From positions 1,248,307 to 1,312,306 of the forward strand of contig KZ627150.1 in assembly GCA_002917775.1 (NCBI GenBank): a stretch of 64,000 bases of DNA, written 5' to 3'. Source of the DNA: Glaciozyma antarctica PI12. Lineage: Eukaryota > Basidiomycota > Microbotryomycetes > Kriegeriales > Camptobasidiaceae. A program made the translations under genes and the position numbers. Below, piece after piece: positions 41,345-52,932 of this stretch (position 1 is its first letter; each line of letters begins with the position of its first letter). The notes beneath the pieces are model-generated. The model did no database searches, was not told the DNA's origin, and saw only the letters and a list, made by a program, of their open reading frames with translations.

Positions 41345-44106
41345 TCACTCGACCTTGAAATCCCACCTCCTCCTCAACTCCTCCGCCCCCTTCTCCCTCC
41401 TCCAAAACACCCCGAACTCCTCCTCCTTCACCTCCCCACTCCTCTCCGCCAGCACTTTCGGACTCTCCTTCATCCCGACCTGCACCCCCATCAGCTCCTT
41501 TCCTCCGCACGAAGAAGGCGACTCACCTCGGTCAGGAAAGCGCGCTTGACGCTCATGTTACCCCTCCTAACGACATTCAACGACATTCTCCTCTCTTTCC
41601 AGTAGATCCTCTCGAGGACGTACCGCACTCCACCCCTGAGGACGAAATACGCATGCTCCGCAACCAATCCCACCAGGAGAGCGACGAACAACGCGTTCCT
41701 AATCGACGCCACGGCATTCGTGTCCTCGGCCGTCGGGGAGAGAGAAGCGAGAGAGAGGTGCGTCGTGCAGAGCATCGTTGGAGCGGTGGAGAGGGTCGTG
41801 TTGAGTGCGTTTGAGACGGTGGTGTTGGACAGGAATGAGGCGGGGCAGGGGTAGGGTTGGTAGAGGTAGACGAGAGAAGCGTTGGTGAGAGCGGCAAACC
41901 AGGTGATGAAGCCCTGCGGATGGTGGAGTTAGCGCGGAAGAGCGAGGGACGGAGCGACGGACAAGGACTTCGAGCCAGGGACCGATGGTGGCTTCGCGCG
42001 AGGGGATCGGACGGCGAGATTGAGTCGTGAGCTTGAATGCGTCTGACCTTAGCTCGAACTGCGGCGATCAAATCAGTCAGCTCCTCCCGCGGACAACGGA
42101 GACGACGCACAAAGTTGTTGATGAACGACCAGAGTGGGGCGATAGGCCAGATGACGCTGAACAACGTCGCGTAGCCAAACTGTACCGCCATCTCCGAATA
42201 ATCGGCAAACAGCGAGTACTCGGGCAACGTCGCCTCGAACCTCATCCGCTCCAAAAACGTCTTCTCGTCCTCCTCGTCCTCAACCTCTTTCTCCCCGTTC
42301 GTTCCCTTGCGCTTCTCCTGCACCTGGGTTCTCGCATCAGCTTCTCCCTACCCGTCGAACGAGCGAAAACGAACCTTCGCGACCTCCTTGTTCAGCAAAT
42401 GCATAATGATGGGGAGTCCGATTTCGAGGAAGGCTCCGATGATCTGGTTTGTGAGAGTGTAGGCGAGGATCTGGGTGTGGAGCTTCGAGGCGTTGATCGA
42501 GAATGAAGGCTTCTTGGTGCTTGAGGTAGGGACGAGCGGGTGGGAGGGAAGGAGGGAGAGGATGTGCGGAATGAGGACGGATCCGAAAGGGATCTGCGAA
42601 GGATGAGCGGGCGAAAGTGGGAGAGAGAGGCCATGGCTCACGTAGATGTAGGAGGTGAGTAGGAGCGAGCCGTACGCCACGAAGAAGTTGAGCGCAAAGA
42701 CCTTCAGCGTCAGCGAGTTGTCGTGCTGCGTTTGGTGTGCGTGGTTCTCCCAGCCGGTGAGTTGACGGGCAGTACGTTCCCAGCTGCGACGTGACTTCAG
42801 CGGACAAAATCGGGGGTGGGAAGCGGAGAGCGCACAGCTTGGTGACTTGAGGAACGAGGCCAGCGAAAAGGATCGTCGGGACAAGCGTCTGCGAGAATCG
42901 TCAGCTTCAGCCTCGCTCGTCGAACCAAAGAGAACAACACACCATGTAACGCTTCCCAGGTCCATCGTACACCTCGCCCACAAGCGTCTCAATCACATAA
43001 ATCCCCGAGATGAGCGTCGCCAACGTCGCCACAAACCCGAGGAGTACCGGAATGCTCGCCATCTGCCTCCCCGTCGTCCTCCACCACGGGAACACTTCCC
43101 TCTCCACCCCACTAACCGGATCCACCTCCCTCTTCTCCCCCTTGAATTCCGCCCTGCAAACCTCGACGTTGTGCGCGCCGTGCGTTCCCCAGGCGACAGC
43201 GAGGACGCGCTCCTTAAGCCTCCAACTCTCGACGAAGACGACCGACCAGCCGACGACGAGGAAGCCGTAGACGGGGGAGTAGTTCCTTCCCGCGAGCCAG
43301 AAGAGTGCTCCGATGAAGGCGGGGAAGGCGAGCGACGTCCAGTAGAATCGGAGGAAGGCGAAATAGAGCGCGATACCTTCGCCGAGGTGGTCCTTGATCC
43401 AGCTGAGCTCCTCGTGCGATCCAGCACGAAGGATATGACTCCCCGCACTCCACCGCCCGAGCCACTCCCTGTTGAACGCCATGTCGTGAGGCGGGAAGAG
43501 GGAGACGACGTGCGGGAACGCCGGGTTGTGGGGGAGGAGCGTGAGGCCGCAGGTCTTGCCAGCGGAGGACGAGGTGGTAATGGAGGAGGAAAGGGGAGCG
43601 GGAGGGGAGGTGAGGATGCTGTGAATGAGGCGGAGGCGTTCGGTAGGGGTAACAGGCGAGGAGGAGAGGTCGCGAGGGGTCATAGGGGAGGGACGAGGGG
43701 AGACGACGCCGTGTAGCCAGTCGGAGAGCCTGCGTTCGGTGGGGGAGGGTTAGCTGTGTCCACGCCGTGAGGAGGACAGCTCGGCGCACCTCTCGCGTTG
43801 GACCTCGGCGGCCACTCGTGCAGCCGTAGCTCGAACGAAGACCAGGATCGTGTTGCTGCCCTTGCCGCCGCTCCTCCCGGTCGCCTCGAGTCCAGCAGCC
43901 TTGAGCACGCCGAGCAAGCGATCATACTCCTCGCGAATCGCTTCGTGCGCCTTGACGTCCTTGGAGGTGCCGTTCGTCGAGGCGTCCGCCGTCTTGAAGA
44001 CTAGCACGAAGTCGGGCTTGGGATCAGTAGCCACCGCTGTTGGCACCGAAGGTAGGGCCTTGGTCGGTGCTTCCATCGTCGTCGTCGGCGTTTGGTGTGA
44101 GGGCAT
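41345..44106 (-). CDS. Anoctamin/TMEM16-family protein (Ist2-like)
   Basis: Starts MPSHQTPTTTMEAPTKALPS at 44106 (an in-frame Met at 44151 is an alternative). The N-terminal alpha/beta domain (PDFVLVFKTADASTNG, EEYDRLLGVLKAAGLEATGR, TILVFVRATAARVAAEVQRE, PHDMAFNREWLGRWSAGSHI) is followed by the TM bundle: GIALYFAFLRFYWTSLAFPA, NYSPVYGFLVVGWSVVFVESW, MASIPVLLGFVATLATLISG, KVFALNFFVAYGSLLLTSYIY, LTNQIIGAFLEIGLPIIMHL, FADYSEMAVQFGYATLFSVI, LEVLGFITWFAALTNASLVY, ASIRNALFVALLVGLVAEHA. The tail is RRRWDFKVE, stop at 41345. Fungal anoctamins (Ist2) scramble lipids and tether ER to plasma membrane. The tail is short, without the long basic cortical-sorting sequence of budding yeast Ist2. About nine introns with consistent phase. 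Confidence 0.9.
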
Positions 44107-44314
44107 AGTCGAAGCCGACGACGAATCGTGACGAGGTGCTCGAGAATGCATACATTCCGTTCTGCGTCTTGCCCTGCTCAAAAAATGGCGCTTGAGTTGA
44201 TCTAGCAGCAGCACAAGAAGGAGCAGAATAAGGTCGTCGAACGGCGTCCACGACGATATCGCAACAAAATCAGCTTCCAAAAACTACCAAAGCCCTCCTC
44301 GGTGATGAGCTCGC

Positions 44315-45287
44315 TCAGAAGAACTCCTCAAGCCCCAACAACCCCAGCACCTCCCTCCCCTCCCATTCTCTCGTACTGAGAGCCCACGCCACGAGTGCTA
44401 CCATAGCTCCCACTCCCACTCCCCCCCAAAATTCCTCCAGCCTCCACCTCTGCTTGACCCGCGGACGTCCCTTCATCCCCAGCTCCAACCCTGGCAGCCC
44501 ATCCATGCTCTCCGCATTTTTCTTGACCCAGTACGCTTTGAGACCGTTCGGGATGCGAGAGGGGTCGGAGGATTCGTCGTCCTCGATGCGCTTTTTGAAG
44601 AAATTGAGGAGAGTTGGCCTGCGATGCGGGATCAGCTCTTTGTTCAGAGTGCGGAGAGAGGCAAAAGTCTCACCGATCTTCTTTGTAGTCGTAGAGGGGG
44701 ACAGAGTAGCCGCAGGAGGTACCGACTTTGTGAATGTCAACCCAGATGATAGATCGAACGCCTGGGAGTCGACGAGCGTCGCCTGGTGGAACGAGAGCGT
44801 TGAATTCCGGCGTATCGACTTCATATACCTTGCCTGCGATTCAATCTCAGCTATGCATTGGCAGGAGTAAGGAAGAACAACGCACCTTTCCCGAATAGCC
44901 GCACGACCCGAATAGCCGCACGATGTGAACGCCATGAAGAGGATCGTGATCCGGCCGTTCTCCTTCAGGTGAGACACGGTCTCGTTCCCTGACCCTGTAA
45001 GCTCGAGGTACCAGCATGCCTTGGGCCCAACGAGGTGGAACGTATCGTGCCCTGTCGCGTGGCGAGTTAATGCGCGTCGAGACACTCAGCAGGGAAGCTC
45101 ACCTTTCGGGCTCGTGTTGACGTGGTGCTCCTTGGAGAGTGGCGCGGTAGCTACGAAAAAGATCTTTTGTTCCCTGAGTACGGAAGTGGTGAGCGGACGG
45201 GAATGGCGGGGTAGAGCAGCAAGCGCACTCGACCCATTCTGCAAGGTTAGGATTCTCCTGAGGGATCTCGTCGTAGAAGGCTCCCAT
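44315..45287 (-). CDS. PNPOx-like FMN-binding split-barrel protein with C-terminal membrane anchor
   Basis: Starts MGAFYDEIPQENPNLAEWV at 45287, then REQKIFFVATAPLSKEHHVN, TSPKGHDTFHLVGPKACWYL, ELTGSGNETVSHLKENGRIT, ILFMAF, KVYEVDTPEFNALVPPGDAR, RSIIWVDIHKVGTSCGYSVP, LYDYKEDRPTLLNFFKKRI. A linker and one predicted TM helix (GVGVGAMVALVAWALS) precede the end LGLLGLEEFF, stop at 44315. The order matches fungal pyridoxamine-phosphate-oxidase-like proteins of unknown substrate (yeast YLR456W/YPR172W group). Between LFMAF and KVYEVD the conserved segment (GPPRIVRLFGKG in relatives) is replaced by a perfect 17-bp tandem duplication (44890-44923) that puts IVRLFG out of frame. The TM anchor is an unusual addition. 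Confidence 0.82.
44890..44923. repeat. Exact 17-bp tandem duplication inside the PNPOx-like gene
   Basis: Unit CCCGAATAGCCGCACGA at 44890-44906 and 44907-44923. The length is not a multiple of three and it disrupts the conserved coding frame. Confidence 0.95.
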
Positions 45288-45712
45288 TTCTGAGTCTCGC
45301 ACGAAGCAGTAGAGCCGTCTGGAGAGGTAGAAGAGCAGAGAGTGGTGTGGCAGGAGGCAAGGTTGCGGCCGTCAAAGCTCCTTTCCTCCGACCAACCGCC
45401 CTCTGAACTCGGCACAAACCACAGGACGACTCATATGGGAGGAGGACCAGCAAGCGATACCATCTCAGACCGATCCGTACGCCCCACTTGCTCTCCCGCC
45501 GCCCCCTCTCTCCTGACCTTCTCTCCCAGTCGGATGACGCCGTCGAAGTTATCAAGCGCCTCAGCCCTCGCCGGATGGAGGGAGAGCAGCTAGCACCTAC
45601 GGCCACAGGGAGGACGGAACGAGCGAACGAGGGGCAGAGTACTTGGGGCGAACGGGCTTCATCAGTCGAGGGAGGGGAGGAGGGGCCGGAGCGGGACGAG
45701 GGGGGAGTGGAG
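45288..45712. promoter_or_regulatory. Divergent promoter, PNPOx-like gene and GYP7
   Basis: 425 bases between two outward-facing start codons. No specific motif is identified. Confidence 0.5.
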
Positions 45713-48564
45713 ATGGCTAGGCTGCTGTACGTCTCTCTGGCTATACACGGTGAAGTGGAGGGATAGCTAACCCGGGCTGCTGTAGCTACTCCAAGTCCAA
45801 GGTGTACCTCGTGAGCGACCTTCCCTCTCGGCCAGCAACAGGACATAGCTGACCCTCGCACAGCACCCCAGCTCGTACCTCCGCGATAACATCCCCGGCT
45901 TCATCTCCATCGTCCAGGTGCAAAAGGGCTCGTCACCAGAGTACCTGCTGGCCTGGATCCCCGAGGCCTCTATCGAAGGAACGCCCGACTTTGAGTCCTA
46001 CGTCCTCGTCGAGCTCGAGTCCCCCTCCTCCAGTACGTTCCTCCTACGCTCCTCCACCCCGCTAACCCCTAGCGCAGACCCAACTCTCGTCACCCTTCCC
46101 CCTTGCAACACTCACGCCTTCTCCATTCCCATTCGCACCCTCTACTCCCTCGTCGTCCAGCCCCCAACCCTCTCCTCCTGGTTCGGCAGCGCGACTCTCA
46201 ACCTATTCGGCGGCGACTCCCTTCCCCCTCTTTACTTCCACGACGAGGAATCCCGCTCTACCGTCCTCGACCGCGATCGTCGTGCAGCCGCTCTCGGAGC
46301 CCTAGGATCCTCCGCTGGCGCACCTGCCTCCATCCCTCCCAGTTGGGGCGGAGAAGCTCTCCTCTCTCAACTCCGGCTATACGCGCACGTCGTTCGCTCT
46401 CGCCTCGAACCCCACTTGTTCCTCGTCAATCCCAGTCGGATGGATATCGAAGTCCATTCGACGGCGTTGTTCGAGGACGAGGCGGTGCCGGAGGAGGCGA
46501 TGGCGAGATTGGGAGTCGAGGGGCAGGCGGGTAGGAGAAGGGAAAGAGAGGGGGAAGAGGAATTCGATACTGCATCAGAGTATGAATGGCGAGTATCCGG
46601 ACGAGGTGGGACCTGCGATGGACAACTTTACGTTCTCGGTCCTCAACTCTTTCTCTAGGATCACGAGGGGGTGAGTTCCCTCTTCTTCGCGAGTGGAGGC
46701 GGGGCTGATGAAGGACGCAGAGCTCGTTCCGCAGCGCAGAAGACGGCTCAATCCGTCCTCTCTCACCCCCTCGCCAAACCCATTATCAAGAACATCCCCG
46801 AGCCCATCGCGCACTTCGCCAACGCTCCCGGGGAGCTCACACGTCTTCAAGAGACCGCAGGCGTCGGGGTTTGTCCCTCCTCTCGCTCGCGTTCGAGCAT
46901 GACTGACGAGAGATGCAGTCGTACGATGCTGCGAGGGTGTATCTCGCTAAATGGGCGCGCATCGTGGCGGAGGAGGGAGAGAGGGCGAGGCGCGCAGAGG
47001 TCCATTTCTTAGGGCCGGGAGGGAGGGACGAGGATTCTGAAGTAGGGGCGTTCGAGGTCCTCGCTGTGCGTTCGTTCTCTCTTCTCCTGGGCGCGTGTGA
47101 AGCTGATGGGGACGCAGAGCACGTACAGTATTACGAGACCGAAATCGACGCGCGCGTATGGGACGCCGATCGTCGTTACGGAGTGGGCGGCGTGGTTTGA
47201 TGATGCGGGCAAGTTGATGCTGGGGGAGGACGAGGCGAAGAAGAGGATCTTTCAGCGGGTGCGTTCTTCCTTGGTTGGCATCGACTGTGAGAGTTAACGA
47301 GGAGGTTAGGGACTTGCGGAGGACGTGAGGAAGGACGTGTGGCCGTTTTTGCTCGACGTGTTTCCGTGGACTTCGTCGACGCAGGAACGCGTGGCGATCA
47401 AGGAGGAGAAGACGTGCGTTCTTTCTCGCTTCGATGAGGGAAGCGCAGCTGATGCGGGAGATGCAGGATCGAGTACGAGCGGCTCAAGATGATTTGGTAC
47501 AAGAACCCGACGGTGACTTCATCGGACGTCTACGCCGAAGAGTCACACCGTATCGGTTCGTTCCTATCCTCCCCTTCTCAGCAGCGACTAAGACTGACGG
47601 TCTCGCTACGCGCAGAGATCGACTGCCGCCGAACGGATCGCACCCACCCCATGTTCATGTCTCCCGAACTCGATCCCTCCGAACCCGCCGACTCCGCGCA
47701 TCCTCCCTCCAACATCCACGTCAAGAAGTGCGCCGACATCCTAACGACGTACGTCTTCGCCGCCGAAGACCGGGACTACGTGCAAGGGATGTCGGACGTC
47801 GGATTCGCCGCTGTATGTTGTTGCCGAGGCGGATGAGGTGATGGCGTTTTGGTGCTTTGGGACGTTGATGGAGAGGCAGAAGGGGAACTTTTTGAGGGAT
47901 CAGAGTGGGATGAAGAGGCAGTTGAGCGAGCTGCAGGCTCTCATCGCGCTCATGGATCCACAGCTGCACAAGCATCTCGGTACGTCTTTCCTCCCTTCCT
48001 TACGTTGAGTAACGCTAATTGACGAGCGATGCAGAGGATACCGGCTCGCTCAACCTCTTCTTCTGCTTCCGCTGGATCCTCTGCAGCTTCAAGCGCGAAC
48101 TCTCTTTCGACGCGACCCTCACACTCTGGGAGATCCTATGGACCGACCACCTCGGCACGCACTTTCACCTCTTCGTCGCGCTCGCCATCATCGAGGCGCA
48201 TAGGGATGTCATCATTCGGTACTTGCGCGAATTCGACGAGGTGCGCTCGCTTCCTTCCCTGGCTCTGCGACCAAAGCTGATCTTCGCACGGCAGGTACTC
48301 AAATACGTCAACGAGCTCTCGCAAACGCTCGGTATCGACGAGATCCTCACGGACGCCGAGGTGTTGTGCCTCACGTTCCGGCGAGTGGTGGACGTTGCCG
48401 ATCGACGGAAGGCGGAGGAGGAGGGAAAGAAGGCTGTCTCGGCTGGAGATTTGAGTAGAACGGACAAGGGGAAGGGCAAGGAGGGGGAGGAGGAGAGCGA
48501 GAGCGGGAGGGCAGTCGTCGAGGGGATGGAGGTTGACCCCGTCGTGCGAGCGTTGTTGGTTTAG
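45713..48564 (+). CDS. GYP7: Rab GTPase-activating protein Gyp7 (TBC1D15 family)
   Basis: Exon 1 MARLL joins YSKSKVYLHPSSYLRDNIPG FISIVQVQKG, the typical Gyp7 N-terminus. The N-terminal Rab-binding region (about 350 residues) includes HAFSIPIRTLYSLVVQPPTL, LPPLYFHDEESRSTVLDR, DNFTFSVLNSFSRITRGARS and IIKNIPEPIAHFANAPGEL. The TBC domain has WAAWFDDAGKLML, KRIFQRGLAEDVRKDVWPFL, HRIEIDCRRTDRTHP (IxxDxxR Arg finger), DYVQGMSDVGF (YxQ Gln finger), MAFWCFGTLMERQKGNFLRD, SLNLFFCFRWILCSFKREL and LWEILWTDHLGTHFHLFVAL. The charged tail ends PVVRALLV at 48564. Gyp7 stimulates GTP hydrolysis by Ypt7/Rab7 at the vacuole. Conserved sequence changes frame by +1 twice: near 46573-46598 and at 47811-47826 inside the TBC domain (YVVAEADEV). 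Confidence 0.88.
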
Positions 48565-48638
48565 ATTTCGCCTTTCGTGTAGTTTTGCGTTGGACATTGT
48601 TTACTACTGCTAGACACGCCCTGTTAGTGCACTGTTTT

Positions 48639-48672
48639 TCGTCGTCGTCGTCGTCGTTTCGTCGTCGTCGCC
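48639..48672. repeat. TCG trinucleotide microsatellite
   Basis: Two runs of TCG separated by TTTCG in the GYP7 3' flank. Confidence 0.9.
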
Positions 48673-48798
48673 GTTCAAAAGGCTGAAAGAACGAGCGCGG
48701 CGTCCAGCCGGTGCGAATACCCGAGGCAACTTCGCCCCGACTTGGGAAGTTTGACCTCTTCACCGTCGCTCACCCCCACCAGACACTCAACACACACC

Positions 48799-51700
48799 AT
48801 GACTGTGAGTACAGCATGCTCTGGCTAATGTGGAGGACGGGCGGAGAGCTGGACAACAGCGGGGAGCTCAGGCGACCGAGTCGGTGTTGCCGTCGTCGAG
48901 GTTCTTGGGCGAGTGTTGAGCTGTAGGAGGACCGCCGGGGAGTTAGAGGGACGTTGCTGGGAAGTTCTAAGCTACAGGGGAAGCAACCGGGAGCAGGGCG
49001 CGCTGCTGCTCGTCCTCACGGGAGGGACCACCTGGGCTCTTTCAACTGCCACGCTGCTCAACTCGCCTCCTCGTACTCAGCACAGCTCGCTGACCTACCT
49101 CCCTACGCACAGCTTCAATTCACCGACAAGGTTGTGGTCATCACCGGTGCAGGAGGAGGACTCGGCAAAGCCTGTTCGTCGTACCCCGCGCCCCCCGCTC
49201 TACCCCGCTGACCCTCCTCTCAAACAGACTCGACCTTCTTCGCCTCGCGTGGTGCCAACGTCCTCATCAACGACTTGTCGCGCGCTTCGGCCGATGCGGC
49301 GGTCAAGGAGATTAATGACAAGAGTGGAGGACGGGCCATCGCCAACTACGACTCTGTGACCGAGGGAGGCAAGATCGTGCAGCAGGCTTTGGACAAGTGG
49401 GGAAGGATTGATGTGAGCTTGTGCAACTGGGTTTGGAAAGGAAGGAGCTGACGATGGAGAGCGCAGATCCTCATCAACAACGCCGGTATCCTGAGGGACA
49501 AGTCCTTCAAGGCCATGACCGACGCGGAGTGGAGCATTATCGAGCAGGTCCACGTCAAGGGAGCTTACGCCTGCACCAAGGCTGCCTGGCCCGTCATGCG
49601 CAAGCAGAAGTTTGGTCGCATCATTAACGTGCGTCCTAGTCCTCGTCGCTTCGACCTTCGCTCACGCCTTGCACAACCAGACTGCCTCCGCCGCCGGAAT
49701 CTACGGCAACTTCGGTCAGGCCAACTACAGCGCTGCCAAGCTCGCTCTCGTCGCCTTCTCCAAGACTCTTGCTCGCGAGGGAGCCAAGGTGCGTCTTTCG
49801 CTGCTCGTCCTCCCCACTCCGATACTCACGAAACGCGCAGTACAACATTCACGCCAACGCCATCGCCCCCGTCGCTGCCTCACAAATGACCGAGACCGTG
49901 ATGCCTCCCGAGATGCTCGCCTCGTTGAAGCCCGAGATGATCGTCCCTCTCGTCGCCTACCTCTGCCACGACACGACCACCGACAACGGTCTCCTCTTCG
50001 AAGCCGGCGCAGGATGGTTCGGAAAGCTCAGGTGGGAGCGAACGAAGGGCGCCGTCTTCAAGAGTGATGACAGCTTCACCCCTGCTGCCGTCAAGGCGCG
50101 TTGGGACGAGGTCAACGACTTTACGGGATCCGAGTTCCCTGAGAACATCACCGATGCCAACTACCTCGTTCGTCCTGCCTCTACCTCTCCCAGTTTCCCG
50201 CTGACTTCTGTCCACGCGCGCAGGAGTACCTCGAGCGAGCGAAGAAGATCGCGTCCAACCCCCAGCCCGAGGCAGTTCGCTTCGACGGCCAGACCGCCCT
50301 CATCACTGGCGCCGGAGCAGGTCTCGGTCGCGCGTACGCACTCATGTACGCCAAGTTTGGAGCCAACGTCGTCGTCAACGATATGAGCAAGGAGGCTGCC
50401 GATGGCGTCGTCGCTGAGATCCAGAAGGGTGCGTTTTGCGCTTTTGCCCGGCGGCACGCGAGCTGACGCGGGATTTGCAGCGGGTGGAAAGGCTGTTGCG
50501 GCTGTCGGATCGTGCGAGAACGGAGAGGCGCTCGTCAAGGTTGCTGTCGATACGTTCGGGTCGATCCACAGTGCGTGATAATTTCGCTCGCGTGAACTCT
50601 AACGCTGCTGACCCCTTCGCTGCAGTCGTCGTTTGCAATGCTGGTATCCTCCGCGACAAGTCCTTCCTTGCGCTCACCGATGCCGAGTGGGACCTCGTCT
50701 GGAACGTGCGTTCGCTATCTCTCAGTTGACTGAGCGAAGCTGATCGACGCGAGAACAGGTGCACGTCCGAGGAACGTACTCGGTCTGCCACGCCGCGTGG
50801 CCTATCTTCCAAAAGCAGAAGTACGGTCGTATCGTCAACACCGCGTCCGCCGTCGGACTCTACGGGAACTTTGGGTGCGTCCTTTGCTTCGGTTTCATCG
50901 AAGAGCAGGCGACTGACTAATCTCGTGCCGGCGCAGACAAGCCAACTACTCGACCGCCAAGTCTGCCATCCTCGGACTCACCAAGACGCTCGCGATCGAG
51001 GGTAAGAAGTACAACATCCTCGCCAACTGCATCGCTCCCAACGCTGGAACCGCCATGACTCGCACCATCGTTCGTCCCCATATCGCTCCCCGCTGAAGAG
51101 CAGTAGCTGATGACCGCGTAGTGGCCCGAGGAGATGGTCAAGGCTTTCTCGCCCGACTTTGTCGCTCCCGTCATCGGATTCCTCACCTCCTCCGCCAACG
51201 AGACCACTCAGGGCCTCTACGAGATCTCGGGAGGATGGGTCGCTGCTGTCAGGTGGCAGAGGACGTACGGATACGCTGTAAGTTTCGTTCGCGGGCGTTC
51301 GTGAGGGGTTAGGACTCACGAAAGCGTTCGCAGTTCCCCGTCAACAAGCACGTTACGCCCGAGGACGTCAAGGCCAAGTGGGACATCATCACCCGCTTCG
51401 ATGAGAAGGCTACCAACCCTAACTCTGCCTCCGACTCGCTCCAATCCGTTAGTCCCTCGCCTTCGCTTCTCCTAGATCCGCGCTAACCCAGTCGCTCGCA
51501 CCAGATCATCGAGAACTTCTCCAACGAGGGTGGCGACGCTTCCTCCGACCCCCACGCCGACCCCGCCGACCCCGAGATCGTCGCCAAGGCTAAGGAGACC
51601 TCCGTCGAGACCGGTGAGTACACCTACACGGAGCGCGACGTCGCTCTCTACAACCTCGGAATCGGCGCGACCGAGAAGGAGCTCGACTTGATCTTCGAGG

Positions 51701-52680
51701 GCGATATCGATTTCCAGGCCGTACCGACTTTCGGTGTCATCCCCCAGTTCGCCGTCAGCTCTGGACTCCCTCGTGCGTTCTTCCTCCCTCGTACGCTCGG
51801 CAGAAACTGACGAGCGATGCAGTCGACTGGCTCCCCAACTTTGATCCTCGTCAGCTCCTTCACGGAGAGCAGTACCTCGCTATCAAGGGTCCCATCCCTA
51901 CCGAGGGAACGCTCGTCAGCGAGGCCCGCTACATGGAGGTCCTTGATAAGGGCAAGGCGGCGGCCGTGACGAGCATCACGACGACCAAGGATAAGCAGAC
52001 GGGCGAAGTCGTGTTCGAGAACCAGTCGACCGTCTTCATTCGCAAGGCTGGTGGGTTCGGAGGCAAGAAGAGTGGAATGGGTGAGTTCCGTTTTAGCGTG
52101 CGAAGGAGGATGGGGCTGATGAGGTGGTGCAGATCGTGGACCTGCGACGGCGGCGAACAAGCCTCCGGCGCGCAAGCCCGATGCTGTCGTCGAGGAGAAG
52201 ACTCTCCCGATCCAGGCTGCTCTCTACCGCCTTTCTGGAGACTACAAGTGCGTCCTTTCGATCTCGCATCTTCGGCGACGAGCTGACGACGTCGTGCAGC
52301 CCTCTTCACGTCGACCCTGCTTTCGCTGCCGTCGGCGGCTTCGAGCAGCCCATTCTCCACGGTTCGTCCCTCTTACGTCTCCTGCGAACACCTTTGCTGA
52401 TCGAGCTTCGTCGACGCAGGACTGTGCTTCTTCGGCATCTCGGGCAAGCACATCTTCAGGACGTACGGTGCTTACAAGGACATCAAGGTTCGCTTCACCG
52501 GTTCGCTCTACCCCGGCGAGACGGTCGTTACCGAGATGTGGAAGGAGGGCAACAAGGTCATCTTTGGTACGTTATTTCCGTTGGCGTCGAGAGGGACTAG
52601 GGCTGATGATCGACGCAGTTTCCAAGTGCAAGGAGAGGGACACGGTCATCCTTGGGGCTGCGGCGGCGACGCTTGTTTGA
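48799..52680 (+). CDS. FOX2: Peroxisomal multifunctional beta-oxidation enzyme type 2 (Fox2/MFE-2)
   Basis: Exon 1 is only ATGACT; a 308-base intron (48805-49112) follows, then [20 protein letters not shown]. Two SDR dehydrogenase domains: the first with [19 protein letters not shown] and [21 protein letters not shown]; the second with [39 protein letters not shown] and [20 protein letters not shown] (catalytic Ser, YxxxK). After a linker comes the hotdog enoyl-CoA hydratase 2: [78 protein letters not shown]. It ends [13 protein letters not shown], stop at 52680. About 900 residues, the normal fungal Fox2 size without an SCP2 domain. It performs hydration and (R)-3-hydroxyacyl-CoA dehydrogenation of fatty acids. 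The C-terminus is not a recognisable PTS1. Confidence 0.96.
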
Positions 52681-52932
52681 GGGATCGAGTTTGCGAATGT
52701 AGTGAATTGAAGGTCTTCGTGCTGTCGCTGTTCTGCTCGTTACTCCTCTGCTCTCGGTGATCTCGAGGTCTTTGAGGGCCTTCGAGCTCGCCACGTCAGC
52801 GCCAGGTTGGCTCGCTCCCGAGGTACTTGCTCTGTCGAAGCTCGCGTGCGCGGAAGGAGGAGTGGGAAGCACCGTCAAGCGAATGAAGGGAGCAGAAGCG
52901 AGGGCAACGAGCATAAAGAACTCCTCGATTCC
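52681..52932. other. Convergent spacer
   Basis: About 250 bases between the FOX2 stop and the TPR-DUF4470 gene stop. Nothing else is seen. Confidence 0.5.
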
